Shown: positions 26,822-40,800 of the stretch, in pieces
How positions within the stretch are numbered: the first letter of the stretch is position 1
Layout of the letters: each line of letters begins with the position of its first letter
Source: Tipula vernalis
Taxonomy: Eukaryota > Arthropoda > Insecta > Diptera > Tipulidae
Length of the DNA: 64,000 nt
Direction of reading: 5' to 3'
Assembly (NCBI GenBank): GCA_958295665.1
Contig: OY282558.1
Span: 20,831,409-20,895,408 of the forward strand
Position numbers and translations under genes: made by a program
Notes under the pieces: model-generated
Told to the model about the DNA's origin: nothing
What the model saw: only the letters and a program-made list of their open reading frames with translations
Databases searched by the model: none

Positions 26822-29800
26822 TGTCGCCCAAAAACTTGTGGGCTATAGCACAGTTGATTTTCAATAAAATTGAATTTTCTAAGAAACGTTTAGAAATAAT
26901 CGAGCAATCAAAATGAAAATTGTCACAGCAATTACAGGTCCCGAAAACTATTGATAGAGGTATCAACCATCGTAATCGGACCATTTTAGAATTTTGCCGC
27001 CCAAAAACTTGTGGGCTATAGCACAGTTGATTTTCAATAAAATTGAATTTTCTAAGAAACGTTTAGAAATAATCGAGCAATCAAAATGAAAATTGTCACA
27101 GCAATTACAGGTCCCGAAACCTATTGATAGAGATATCAACCATCGTAATCGGACCATTTTAGATTTTTGCCGCCCAAAAACTTGTGGGCTATAGCACAGT
27201 TGATTTTCAATAAAATTGAATTTTCTAAGAAACGTTTAGAAATAATCGAGCAATCAAAATGAAAATTGTCACAGCAATTACAGGTCCCGAAACCTATTGA
27301 TAGAGGTATCAACCATCGTAATCGGACCATTTTAGATTTTTGTCGCCCAAAAACTTGTGGGCTATAGCACAGTTGATTTTCAATAAAATTGAATTTTCTA
27401 AGAAACGTTTAGAAATAATCGAGCAATCAAAATGAAAATTGTCACAGCAATTACAGTTCCCGAAAACTATTGATAGAGGTATCAATCATCGTAATCGGAC
27501 CATTTTAGATTTTTGCCGCCCAAAAACTTGTGGGCTATAGCACAGTTGATTTTCAATAAAATTGAATTTTCTAAGAAACGTTTAGAAATAATCGAGCAAT
27601 TAAAATGAAAATTGTCACAGCAATTACAGGTCCCGAAACCTATTGATAGAGATATCAACCATCGTAATCGGATCATTTTAGATTTTTGCCGCCCAAAAAC
27701 TTGTGGGCTATAGCACAGTTGATTTTCAATAAAATTGAATTTTCTAAGAAACGTTTAGAAATAATCGAGCAATCAAAATGAAAATTGTCACAGCAATTAC
27801 AGGTCCCGAAACCTATTGATAGAGGTATCAACCATCGTAATCGGACCATTTTAAATTTTTGCCGCCCAAAAACTTGTGGGCTATAGCACAGTTAATTTTC
27901 AATCAAATTGAATTTTCTAAGAAATGTTTAGAAATAATCGAGCAATCAAAATGAAAATTGTCACAGCAAATACAGGTCCCAAAACCTTTTGATAGAGGTA
28001 TCAACCATTGTAATCAGACCATTATATATGTTTGCCGCCCAAAAACTTGTGGGCTATAGCACAGTTGATTTTCAATAAAATTGAATTTTCTAAGAAACAT
28101 TTAGAAATAATCGAGCACTCAAAATGAAAATTGTCACAGCAATAACAGGTCCCGAAACCTATTGATAGAGGTATCAACCATCGTAATCGGACCATTTTAG
28201 ATTTTTGCCGCCCAAAAACTTGTGGGCTATAGCTCAGTTGATTTTCAATAAAATTGAATTTTCTAAGAAACGTTTAGAAATAATCGAGCAATCAAAATGA
28301 AAATTGTCACAGCAATAACAGGTCCCGAAACCTATTGATAGAGGTATCAACCATCGTAATCGGACCATTTTAGATTTTTGTCGCCCAAAAACTTGTGGGC
28401 TATAGCACAGTTGATTTTCAATAAAATTGAATTTTCTAAGAAACGTTTAGAAATAATCGAGCAATCAAAATGAAAATTATCACAGCAATTACAGTTCCCG
28501 AAAACTATTGATAGAGGTATCAATCATCGTAATCGGACCATTTTAGATTTTTGCCGCCCAAAAACTTGTGGGCTATAGCACAGTTGATTTTCAATAAAAT
28601 TGAATTTTCTAAGAAACGTTTAGAAATAATCGAGCAATCAAAATGAAAATTGTCACAGCAATTACAGTTCCCGAAACCTATTGATAGAGGTATCAACCAT
28701 CGTAATCGGACCATTTTAGATTTTTGCCGCCCAAAAACTTGTGGGCTATAACACAGTTAATTTTCAATCAAATTGAATTTTCTAAGAAATGTTTAGAAAT
28801 AATCGAGCAATCAAAATGAAAATTGTCACAGCAATTACAGGTCCCGAAACCTATTGATAGAGGTATCAACCATCGTAATCGGACCATTTTAAATTTTTGC
28901 CGCCCAAAAACTTGTGGGCTATAGCACAGTTGATTTTCAATAAAATTGAATTTTCTAAGAAACGTTTAGAAATAATCGAGCAATCAAAATGAAAATTGTC
29001 ACAGCAATTACAGGTCCCAAAACCTATTGATAGAGGTATCAACCATCGTAATCGGACCATTTTAGATTTTTGCCGCCCAAAAACTTGTGGGCTATAGCTC
29101 AGTTGATTTTCAATAAAATTGAATTTTCTAAGAAACATTTAGAAATAATCGAGCACTCAAAATGAAAATTGTCACAGCAATAACAGGTCCCGAAACCTAT
29201 TGATAGAGGTATCAACCATCGTAATCGGACCATTTTAGATTTTTGCCGCCCAAAAACTTGTGGGCTATAGCTCAGTTGATTTTCAATAAAATTGAATTTT
29301 CTAAGAAACGTTTAGAAATAATCGAGCAATCAAAATGAAAATTGTCACAGCAATAACAGGTCCCGAAACCTATTGATAGAGGTATCAACCATCGTAATCG
29401 AACCATGTAAAATTTTTGCCGCCCAAAAACTTGTGGGCTATAGCACAGTTGATTTTCAATAAAATTGAATTTTTTAAGAAATGTTTAGAAATAATCGAGC
29501 AATCAAAATGAAAATTGTCACAGCAATTACAGGTCCCGAAACCTATTGATAGAGGTATCAATCAACGTAATCAGACCATTATATATTTTTGCCGCCCAAA
29601 AACTTGTGGGCTATAGCTCAGTTGTTTTTCAATAAAATTGAATTTTCTAAGAAACGTTTATAAATAATCGAGCAATCAAAATGAAAATTGTCACAGCAAT
29701 AACAGGTCCCGAAACCTATTGATAGAGGTATCAACCATCGTAATCGGACCATTTTAGATTTTTGCCGCCCAAAAACTTGTGGGCTATAGCTCAGTTGATT

Positions 29801-30768
29801 TTCAATAAAATTGAATTTTCTAAGAAACGTTTAGAAATAATCGAGCAATCAAAATGAAAATTGTCACAGCAATAACAGGTCCCGAAACCTATTGATAGAG
29901 GTATCAACCATCGTAATCGGACCATTTTAGATTTTTGCCGCCCAAAAACTTGTGGGCTATAGCACAGTTGATTTTCAATAAAATTGAATTTTCTAAGAAA
30001 CATTTAGAAATAATCGAGCAATCAAAATGAAAATTGTCACAGCAATTACAGGTCCCGAAACCTATTGATAGAGGTATCAACCATCGTAATCGGACCATTT
30101 TAGATTTTTGTGGCCCAAAAACTTGTGGGCTATAGCACAGTTGATTTTCAATAAAATTGAATTTTCTAAGAAACGTTTAGAAATAATCGAGCAATCAAAA
30201 TGAAAATTGTTACAGCAATAACAGGTCCCGAAACCTATTGATAGAGGTATCAACCATCGTAATCGGACCATTTTAGATTTTTGCCGCCCAAAAACTTGTG
30301 GGCTATAGCACAGTTGATTTTCAATAAAATTGAATTTTCTAAGAAACATTTAGAAATAATCGAGCAATCAAAATGAAAATTGTCACAGCAATTACAGGTC
30401 CCGAAACCTATTGATAGAGGTATCAACCATCGTAATCGGACCATTATATATTTTTGTGGCCCAAAAACTTGTGGGCTATAGCACAGTTGATTTTCAATAA
30501 AATTGAATTTTCTAAGAAACGTTTAGAAATAATCGAGCAATCAAAATGAAAATTGTCACAGCAATAACAGGTCCCGAAACCTATTGATAGAGGTATCAAC
30601 CATCGTAATCGGACCATTTTAGATCTTTGCCGCCCAAAAACTTGTGGGCTATAGCACAGTTGATTTTCAATAAAATTGAATTTGCTAAGAAACGTTTAGA
30701 AATAATCGAGCAATCAAAATGAAAATTGTCACAGCAATAACAGGTCTCGAAACCTATTGATAGAGGTA

Positions 30769-33700
30769 TCAACCATCGTAATCGGACCATTTTAGATTTT
30801 TGCCGCCCAAAAACTTGTGGGCTATAGCACAGTTGATTTTCAATAAAATTGAATTTTCTAAGAAACGTTTAGAAATAATCGAGCAATCAAAATGAAAATT
30901 GTCACAGCAATAATAGGTCCCGAAACCTATTGATAGAGGTATCAACCATCGTAATCGGACCATTTTAGATTTTTGCCGCCCAAAAACTTTTGGGCTATAG
31001 CACAGTTGATTTTCAATAAAATTGAATTTTCTAAGAAACGTTTAGAAATAATCGAGCAATCAAAATGAAAATTGTCACAGCAATAACAGGTCCCGAAACC
31101 TATTGATAGAGGTATCAACCATCGTAATCGGACCATTTTAGATTTTTGCCGCCCAAAAACTTGTGGGCTATAGCACAGTTGATTTTCAATAAAATTGAAT
31201 TTTCTAAGAAACGTTTAGAAATAATCGAGCAATCAAAATGAAAATTGTCACAGCAATTACAGGTCCCGAAACCTATTGATAGAGGTATCAACCATCGTAA
31301 TCGGACCATTTTAGATTTTTGCCGCCCAAAAACTTGTGGGCTATAGCACAGTTGATTTTCAATAAAATTGAATTTTCTAAGAAATGTTTAGAAATAATCG
31401 AGCAATCAAAATGAAAATTGTCACAGCAATAACAGGTCCCAAAACCTATTGATAGAGGTATCAACCATCGTAATCGGACCATCTTAGATTTTTGCCGCCC
31501 AAAAACTTGTGGGCTATAGCACAGTTGATTTTCAATAAAATTGAATTTTCCAAGAAACGTTTAGAAATAATCGAGCAATCAAAATGAAAATTGTCACAGC
31601 AATAACAGGTCCCGAAACCTATTGATAGAGGCATCAACCATCGTAATCGGACCATTTTAGATTTTTGCCGCCCAAAAACTTGTGGGCTATAGCACAGTTG
31701 ATTTTCAATAAAATTGAATTTTCTAAGAAACATTTAGAAATAATCGAGTAATCAAAATGAAAATTGTCACAGCAATAACAGGTCCCGAAACATATTGATA
31801 GAGGTATCAACCATCGTAATCGGACCATTTTAGATTTTTGCCGCCCAAAAACTTGTGGGCTATAGCACAGTTGATTTTCAATAAAATTGAATTTTCTAAG
31901 AAATGTTTAGAAATAATCGAGCAATCAAAATGAAAATTATCACAGAAATTACAGGTCGCGAAACCTATTGATAGAGGTATCAACCATCGTAATCGGACCA
32001 TTTTAGATTTTTGCCGCCCAAAAACTTGTGGGCTATAGCACAGTTGATTTTCAATAAAATTGAATTTTCTAAAAAATGTTTAGAAATAATCGAGCAATCA
32101 AAATGAAAATTGTCACAGCAATTACAGGTCCCGAAACCTATTGATAGAGGTATCAACCATCGTAATCGGACCATTTTAGATTTTTGCCGCCCAAAAACTT
32201 GTGGGCTATTGGCCACAGTTAATTTACAATCAAATTGCATTTTCTAAGAAACGTTTAGAAATAATCGAGCAATCAAAATCTAAATTGTCACAGCAATAAC
32301 AGGTCCCGAAACCTATTGATAGAGGTATCAACCATCGTAATCGAACCATGTAAAATTTTTGCCGCCCAAAAACTTGTGGGCTATAGCACAGTTGATTTTC
32401 AATAAAATTGAATTTTCTAAGAAACGTTTAGAAATAACCGAGCAATCAAAATGAAAATTGTCACAGCAATTACAGGTCCCAAAACCTATTGATAGAGGTA
32501 TCAACCATCGTAATCGGACCATTTTAGATTTTTGCCGCCCAAAAACTTGTGGGCTATAGCACAGTTGATTTTCAATAAAATTGAATTTTCTAAGAAACGT
32601 TTAGAAATAATCGAGCAATCAAAATGAAAATTGTCACAGCAATAACAGGTCCCGAAACCTATTGATAGAGGTATCAACCATCGTAATCGGACTATTTTAG
32701 ATTTTTGCCGCCCATAAACTTGTGGGCTATAGCACAGTTGATTTTCAATAAAATTGAATTTTCTAAGAAATGTTTAGAAATAATCGAGCAATCAAAATGA
32801 AAATTGTCACAGCAATTACAGGTCCCGAAACCTATTGATAGAGGTATCAACCATCGTAATCGGACCATTTTAGATTTTTGCCGCCCAAAAACTTGTGGGC
32901 TATAGCACAGTTGATTTTCAATAAAATTGAATTTTCTAAGAAACGTTTAGAAATAATCGAGCAATCAAAATGAAAATTGTCACAGCAATTACAGGTCCCG
33001 AAACCTATTGATAGAGGTATCAACCATCGTAATCGGACCATTTTAGATTTTTGCCGCCCAAAAACTTGTGGGCTATAGCCCAGTTGATTTTCAATAAAAT
33101 TGAATTTTCTAAGAAATGTTTGGAAATAATCGAGCAATCAAAATGAAAATTGTCACAGCAATAACAGGTCCCGAAACCTATTGATAGAGGTATCAACCAT
33201 CGTAATCAGACCATTATATATTTTTGCCGCCCAAAAACTTGTGGGCTATAGCTCAGTTGATTTTCAATAAAATTGAATTTTCTAAGAAACGTTTAGAAAT
33301 AATCGAGCAATCAAAACGAAAATTGTCACAGCAATAATAGGTCCCGAAACCTATTGATAGAGGTATCAACCATCGTAATCGGACCATTTTAGATTTTTGC
33401 CGCCCAAAAACTTGTGGGCTATAGCACAGTTGATTTTCAATAAAATTGAATTTTCTAAGAAATGTTTAGAAATAATCGAGCAATCAAAATGAAAATTGTC
33501 ACAGCAATAACAGGTCCCGAAAACTACTGATAGAGGTATCAACCATCGTAATCGAACCATGTAAAATTTTTGCCGCCCAAAAACTTGTGGGCTATAGCAC
33601 AGTTGATTTTCAATAAAATTGAATTTTCTAAGAAACGTTTAGAAATAATCGAGCAATCAAAATGAAAATTGTCACAGCAATTACAGGTCCCGAAACCTAT

Positions 33701-33906
33701 TGATAGAGGTATCAACCATCGTAATCGGACCATTTTAGATTTTTGCCGCCCAAAAACTTGTGGGCTATAGCACAGTTGATTTTCAATAAAATTGAATTTT
33801 CTAAGAAACGTTTAGAAATAATCGAGCAATCAAAATAAAAATTGTCACAGCAATAACAGGTCCCGAAACCTATTGATAGAGGTATCAACCATCGTAATCG
33901 GACCAT
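30769..33906. repeat. long-range satellite duplication, copy 1 (offset about 12.8 kb)
   Basis: Shares rare changes with 43746-46536: acttttgggc (30987/43964), accatcttag with ttttccaag (31480/44283), gagtaatcaaaat, and the 175-bp monomer with a changed ctattgg(c/g)cacag (32208/45011). The offset is 12977, then 12803, then 12630 bp, stepping down by about one monomer each time. Single monomers were therefore lost or gained after the duplication. Confidence 0.8.
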
Positions 33907-36900
33907 TTTAGATTTTTGCCGCCCAAAAACTTGTGGGCTATAGCACAGTTGATTTTCAATAAAATTGAATTTTCTAAGAAATGTTTAGAAATAATCGAGC
34001 AATCAAAATGAAAATTGTCACAGCAATAACAGGTCCCGAAAACTACTGATAGAGGTATCAACCATCGTAATCGAACCATGTAAAATTATTGCCGCCCAAA
34101 AACTTGTGGGCTATAGCACAGTTGATTTTCAATAAAATTGAATTTTCTAAGAAATGTTTAGAAATAATCGATCAATCAAAATGAAAATTGTCACAGCAAT
34201 ACCAGGTCCCGAAACCTATTGATAGAGGTATCAACCATCGTAATCAGACCATTATATATTTTTGCCGCCCAAAAACTTGTGGGCTATAGCTCAGTTGATT
34301 TTCAATAAAATTGAATTTTCTAAGAAACGTTTAGAAATAATCGAGCAATCAAAATAAAAATTGTCACAGCAATAATAGTTCCCGAAACCTATTGATAGAG
34401 GTATCAACCATCGTAATCAGACCATTATATATTTTTGCCGCCCAAAAACTTGTGGGCTATAGCACAGTTGATTTTCAATAAAATTGAATTTTCTAAGAAA
34501 CGTTTAGAAATAATCGAGCAATCAAAATGAAAATTGTCACAGCAATAACTGGTCCCGAAACCTATTGATAGAGGTATCAACCATCGTAATCGGACCATTT
34601 TAGATCTTTGCCGCCCAAAAACTTGTGGGCTATAGCACAGTTGATTTTCAATAAAATTGAATTTTCTAAGAAACGTTTAGAAATAATCGAGCAATCAAAA
34701 TGAAAATTGTCACAGCAATAACAGGTCTCGAAACCTATTGATAGAGGTATCAACCATCGTAATCGGACCATTTTAGATTTTTGCCGCCCAAAAACTTGTG
34801 GGCTATAGCACAGTTGATTTTCAATAAAATTGAATTTTCTAAGAAACGTTTAGAAATAATCGAGCAATCAAAATGAAAATTGTCACAGCAATAATAGGTC
34901 CCGAAACCTATTGATAGAGGTATCAACCATCGTAATCGGACCATTTTAGATTTTTGCCGCCCAAAAACTTGTGGGCTATAGCACAGTTGATTTTCAATAA
35001 AATTGAATTTTCTAAGAAACGTTTAGAAATAATCGAGCAATCAAAATGAAAATTGTCACAGCAATAACAGGTCCCGAAACCTATTGATAGAGGTATCAAC
35101 CATCGTAATCGGACCATTTTAGATTTTTGCCGCCCAAAAACTTGTGGGCTATAGCACAGTTGATTTTCAATAAAATTGAATTTTCTAAGAAACGTTTAGA
35201 AATAATCGAGCAATCAAAATGAAAATTGTCACAGCAATAACAGGTCCCGAAACCTATTGATAGAGGTATCAACCATCGTAATCGGACCATTTTAGATCTT
35301 TGCCGCCCAAAAACTTGTGGGCTATAGCACAGTTGATTTTCAATAAAATTGAATTTTCTAAGAAACGTTTAGAAATAATCGAGCAATCAAAATGAAAATT
35401 GTCACAGCAATAACAGGTCTCGAAACCTATTGATAGAGGTATCAACCATCGTAATCGGACCATTTTAGATTTTTGCCGCCCAAAAACTTGTGGGCTATAG
35501 CACAGTTGATTTTCAATAAAATTGAATTTTCTAAGAAACGTTTAGAAATAATCGAGCAATCAAAATGAAAATTGTCACAGCAATAACAGGTCCCGAAACC
35601 TATTGATAGAGGTATCAACCATCGTAATCGGACCATTTTAGATCTTTGCCGCCCAAAAACTTGTGGGCTATAGCACAGTTGATTTTCAATAAAATTGAAT
35701 TTTCTAAGAAACGTTTAGAAATAATCGAGCAATCAAAATGAAAATTGTCACAGCAATAACAGGTCTCGAAACCTATTGATAGAGGTATCAACCATCGTAA
35801 TCGGACCATTTTAGATTTTTGCCGCCCAAAAACTTGTGGGCTATAGCACAGTTGATTTTCAATAAAATTGAATTTTCTAAGAAACGTTTAGAAATAATCG
35901 AGCAATCAAAATAAAAATTGTCACAGCAATAACAGGTCCCGAAACCTATTGATAGAGGTATCAACCATCGTAATCGGACCATTTTAGATTTTTGCCGCCC
36001 AAAAACTTGTGGGCTATAGCACAGTTGATTTTCAATAAAATTGAATTTTCTAAGAAATGTTTAGAAATAATCGAGCAATCAAAATGAAAATTGTCACAGC
36101 AATAACAGGTCCCAAAAACTACTGATAGAGGTATCAACCATCGTAATCGAACCATGTAAAATTATTGCCGCCCAAAAACTTGTGGGCTATAGCACAGTTG
36201 ATTTTCAATAAAATTGAATTTTCTAAGAAATGTTTAGAAATAATCGATCAATCAAAATGAAAATTGTCACAGCAATACCAGGTCCCGAAACCTATTGATA
36301 GAGGTATCAACCATCGTAATCAGACCATTATATATTTTTGCCGCCCAAAAACTTGTGGGCTATAGCTCAGTTGATTTTCAATAAAATTGAATTTTCTAAG
36401 AAACGTTTAGAAATAATCGAGCAATCAAAATAAAAATTGTCACAGCAATAATAGTTCCCGAAACCTATTGATAGAGGTATCAACCATCGTAATCAGACCA
36501 TTATATATTTTTGCCGCCCAAAAACTTGTGGGCTATAGCACAGTTGATTTTCAATAAAATTGAATTTTCTAAGAAACGTTTAGAAATAATCGAGCAATCA
36601 AAATGAAAATTGTCACAGCAATAACTGGTCCCGAAACCTATTGATAGAGGTATCAACCATCGTAATCGGACCATTTTAGATCTTTGCCGCCCAAAAACTT
36701 GTGGGCTATAGCACAGTTGATTTTCAATAAAATTGAATTTTCTAAGAAACGTTTAGAAATAATCGAGCAATCAAAATGAAAATTGTCACAGCAATAACAG
36801 GTCTCGAAACCTATTGATAGAGGTATCAACCATCGTAATCGGACCATTTTAGATTTTTGCCGCCCAAAAACTTGTGGGCTATAGCACAGTTGATTTTCAA

Positions 36901-37863
36901 TAAAATTGAATTTTCTAAGAAACGTTTAGAAATAATCGAGCAATCAAAATGAAAATTGTCACAGCAATAATAGGTCCCGAAACCTATTGATAGAGGTATC
37001 AACCATCGTAATCGGACCATTTTAGATTTTTGCCGCCCAAAAACTTGTGGGCTATAGCACAGTTGATTTTCAATAAAATTGAATTTTCTAAGAAACGTTT
37101 AGAAATAATCGAGCAATCAAAATGAAAATTGTCACAGCAATAACAGGTCCCGAAACCTATTGATAGAGGTATCAACCATCGTAATCGGACCATTTTAGAT
37201 TTTTGCCGCCCAAAAACTTGTGGGCTATAGCACAGTTGATTTTCAATAAAATTGAATTTTCTAAGAAACGTTTAGAAATAATCGAGCAATCAAAATGAAA
37301 ATTGTCACAGCAATAACAGGTCCCGAAACCTATTGATAGAGGTATCAACCATCGTAATCGGACCATTTTAGATCTTTGCCGCCCAAAAACTTGTGGGCTA
37401 TAGCACAGTTGATTTTCAATAAAATTGAATTTTCTAAGAAACGTTTAGAAATAATCGAGCAATCAAAATGAAAATTGTCACAGCAATAACAGGTCTCGAA
37501 ACCTATTGATAGAGGTATCAACCATCGTAATCGGACCATTTTAGATTTTTGCCGCCCAAAAACTTGTGGGCTATAGCACAGTTGATTTTCAATAAAATTG
37601 AATTTTCTAAGAAACGTTTAGAAATAATCGAGCAATCAAAATGAAAATTGTCACAGCAATAACAGGTCCCGAAACCTATTGATAGAGGTATCAACCATCG
37701 TAATCGGACCATTTTAGATCTTTGCCGCCCAAAAACTTGTGGGCTATAGCACAGTTGATTTTCAATAAAATTGAATTTTCTAAGAAACGTTTAGAAATAA
37801 TCGAGCAATCAAAATGAAAATTGTCACAGCAATAACAGGTCTCGAAACCTATTGATAGAGGTA
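33712..37863. repeat. 12-monomer tandem duplication (2076 bp, two units)
   Basis: Units 33712-35787 and 35788-37863 repeat at exactly 2076 bp (12 x 173). Shared markers include agatctttgcc (34606/36682, 35298/37374, 35644/37720), gaaaactactgat, cgatcaatc and ataccaggtccc. The series of agatctttgcc monomers continues at 38931 and 39796. Confidence 0.85.
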
Positions 37864-40800
37864 TCAACCATCGTAATCGGACCATTTTAGATTTTTGCCG
37901 CCCAAAAACTTGTGGGCTATAACACAGTTGATTTTCAATAAAATTGAATTTTCTAAGAAATGTTTAGAAATAATCGAGCAATCAAAATGAAAATTGTCAC
38001 AGCAATAACAGGTCCCGAAAACTACTGATAGAGGTATCAACCATCGTAATCGAACCATGTAAAATTTTTGCCGCCCAAAAACTTGTGGGCTATAGCACAG
38101 TTGATTTTCAATAAAATTGAATTTTCTAAGAAACGTTTAGAAATAATCGAGCAATCAAAATAAAAATTGTCACAGCAATTACAGGTCCCGAAACCTATTG
38201 ATAGAGGTATCAACCATCGTAATCGGACCATTTTAGATTTTTGCCGCCCAAAAACTTGTGGGCTATAGCACAGTTGATTTTCAATAAAATTGAATTTTCT
38301 AAGAAACGTTTAGAAATAATCTAGTAATCAAAATAAAAATTGTCACAGCAATAACAGGTCCCGAAACCTATTGATAGAGGTATCAACCATCGTAATCGGA
38401 CCATTTTAGATTTTTGCCGCCCAAAAACTTGTGGGCTATAGCACAGTTGATTTTCAATTAAATTGAATTTTCTAAGAAATGTTTAGAAATAATCGAGCAA
38501 TCAAAATGAAAATTGTCACAGCAATAACAGGTCCCGAAAACTACTGATAGAGGTATCAACCATCGTAATCGAACCATGTAAAATTATTGCCGCCCAAAAA
38601 CTTGTGGGCTATAGCACAGTTGATTTTCAATAAAATTGAATTTTCTAAGAAATGTTTAGAAATAATCGATCAATCAAAATGAAAATTGTCACAGCAATAA
38701 TAGGTCCCGAAACCTATTGATAGAGGTATCAACCATCGTAATCAGACCATTATATATTTTTGCCGCCCAAAAACTTGTGGGCTATAGCTCAGTTGATTTT
38801 CAATAAAATTGAATTTTCTAAGAAACGTTTAGAAATAATCGAGCAATCAAAATGAAAATTGTCACAGCAATAACAGGTCCCGAAACCTATTGATAGAGGT
38901 ATCAACCATCGTAATCGGACCATTTTAGATCTTTGCCGCCCAAAAACTTGTGGGCTATAGCACAGTTGATTTTCAATAAAATTGAATTTTCTAAGAAACG
39001 TTTAGAAATAATCGAGCAATCAAAATGAAAATTGTCACAGCAATAACAGGTCTCGAAACCTATTGATAGAGGTATCAACCATCGTAATCGGACCATTTTA
39101 GATTTTTGCCGCCCAAAAACTTGTGGGCTATAGCACAGTTGATTTTCAATAAAATTGAATTTTCTAAGAAACGTTTAGAAATAATCGAGCAATCAAAATG
39201 AAAATTGTCACAGCAATAATAGGTCCCGAAACCTATTGATAGAGGTATCAACCATCGTAATCGGACCATTTTAGATTTTTGCCGCCCAAAAACTTGTGGG
39301 CTATAGCACAGTTGATTTTCAATAAAATTGAATTTTCTAAGAAACGTTTAGAAATAATCGAGCAATCAAAATGAAAATTGTCACAGCAATAACAGGTCCC
39401 GAAACCTATTGATAGAGGTATCAACCATCGTAATCGGACCATTTTAGATTTTTGCCGCCCAAAAACTTGTGGGCTATAGCACAGTTGATTTTCAATAAAA
39501 TTGAATTTTCTAAGAAACGTTTAGAAATAATCGAGCAATCAAAATGAAAATTGTCACAGCAATAACAGGTCTCGAAACCTATTGATAGAGGTATCAACCA
39601 TCGTAATCGGACCATTTTAGATTTTTGCCGCCCAAAAACTTGTGGGCTATAGCACAGTTGATTTTCAATAAAATTGAATTTTCTAAGAAACGCTTAGAAA
39701 TAATCGAGCAATCAAAATGAAAATTGTCACAGCAATAACAGGTCCCGAAACCTATTGATAGAGGTATCAACCATCGTAATCGGACCATTTTAGATCTTTG
39801 CCGCCCAAAAACTTGTGGGCTATAGCACAGTTGATTTTCAATAAAATTGAATTTTCTAAGAAACGTTTAGAAATAATCGAGCAATCAAAATGAAAATTGT
39901 CACAGCAATAACAGGTCTCGAAACCTATTGATAGAGGTATCAACCATCGTAATCGGACCATTTTAGATTTTTGCCGCCCAAAAACTTGTGGGCTATAGCA
40001 CAGTTGATTTTCAATAAAATTGAATTTTCTAAGAAACGTTTAGAAATAATTGAGCAATCAAAATGAAAATTGTCACAGCAATAATAGGTCCCGAAACCTA
40101 TTGATAGAGGTATCAACCATCGTAATCGGACCATTTTAGATTTTTGCCGCCCAAAAACTTGTGGGCTATAGCACAGTTGATTTTCAATAAAATTGAATTT
40201 TCTAAGAAACGTTTAGAAATGATCGAGCAATCAAAATGAAAATTGTCACAGCAATAACAGGTCCCGAAACCTATTGATAGAGGTATCAACCATCGTAATC
40301 GGACCATTTTAGATTTTTGCCGCCCAAAAACTTGTGGGCTATAGCACAGTTGATTTTCAATAAAATTGAATTTTCTAAGAAATGTTTAGAAATAATCGAG
40401 CAATCAAAATGAAAATTGTCACAGCAATAACAGATCCCGAAAACTACTGATAGAGGTATCAACCATCGTAATCGAACCATGTAAAATTTTTGCCGCCCAA
40501 AAACTTGTGGGCTATAGCACAGTTGATTTTCAATAAAATTGAATTTTCTAAGAAACGTTTAGAAATAATCGAGCAATCAAAATGAAAATTGTCACAGCAA
40601 TTACAGGTCCCGAAACCTATTGATAGAGGTATCAACCATCGTAATCGGACCATTTTAGATTTTTGCCGCCCAAAAACTTGTGGGCTATAGCACAGTTGAT
40701 TTTCAATAAAATTGAATTTTCTAAGAAACGTTTAGAAATAATGGAGCAATCAAAATAAAAGTTGTCACAGCAATAACAGGTCCCGAAACCTATTGATAGA

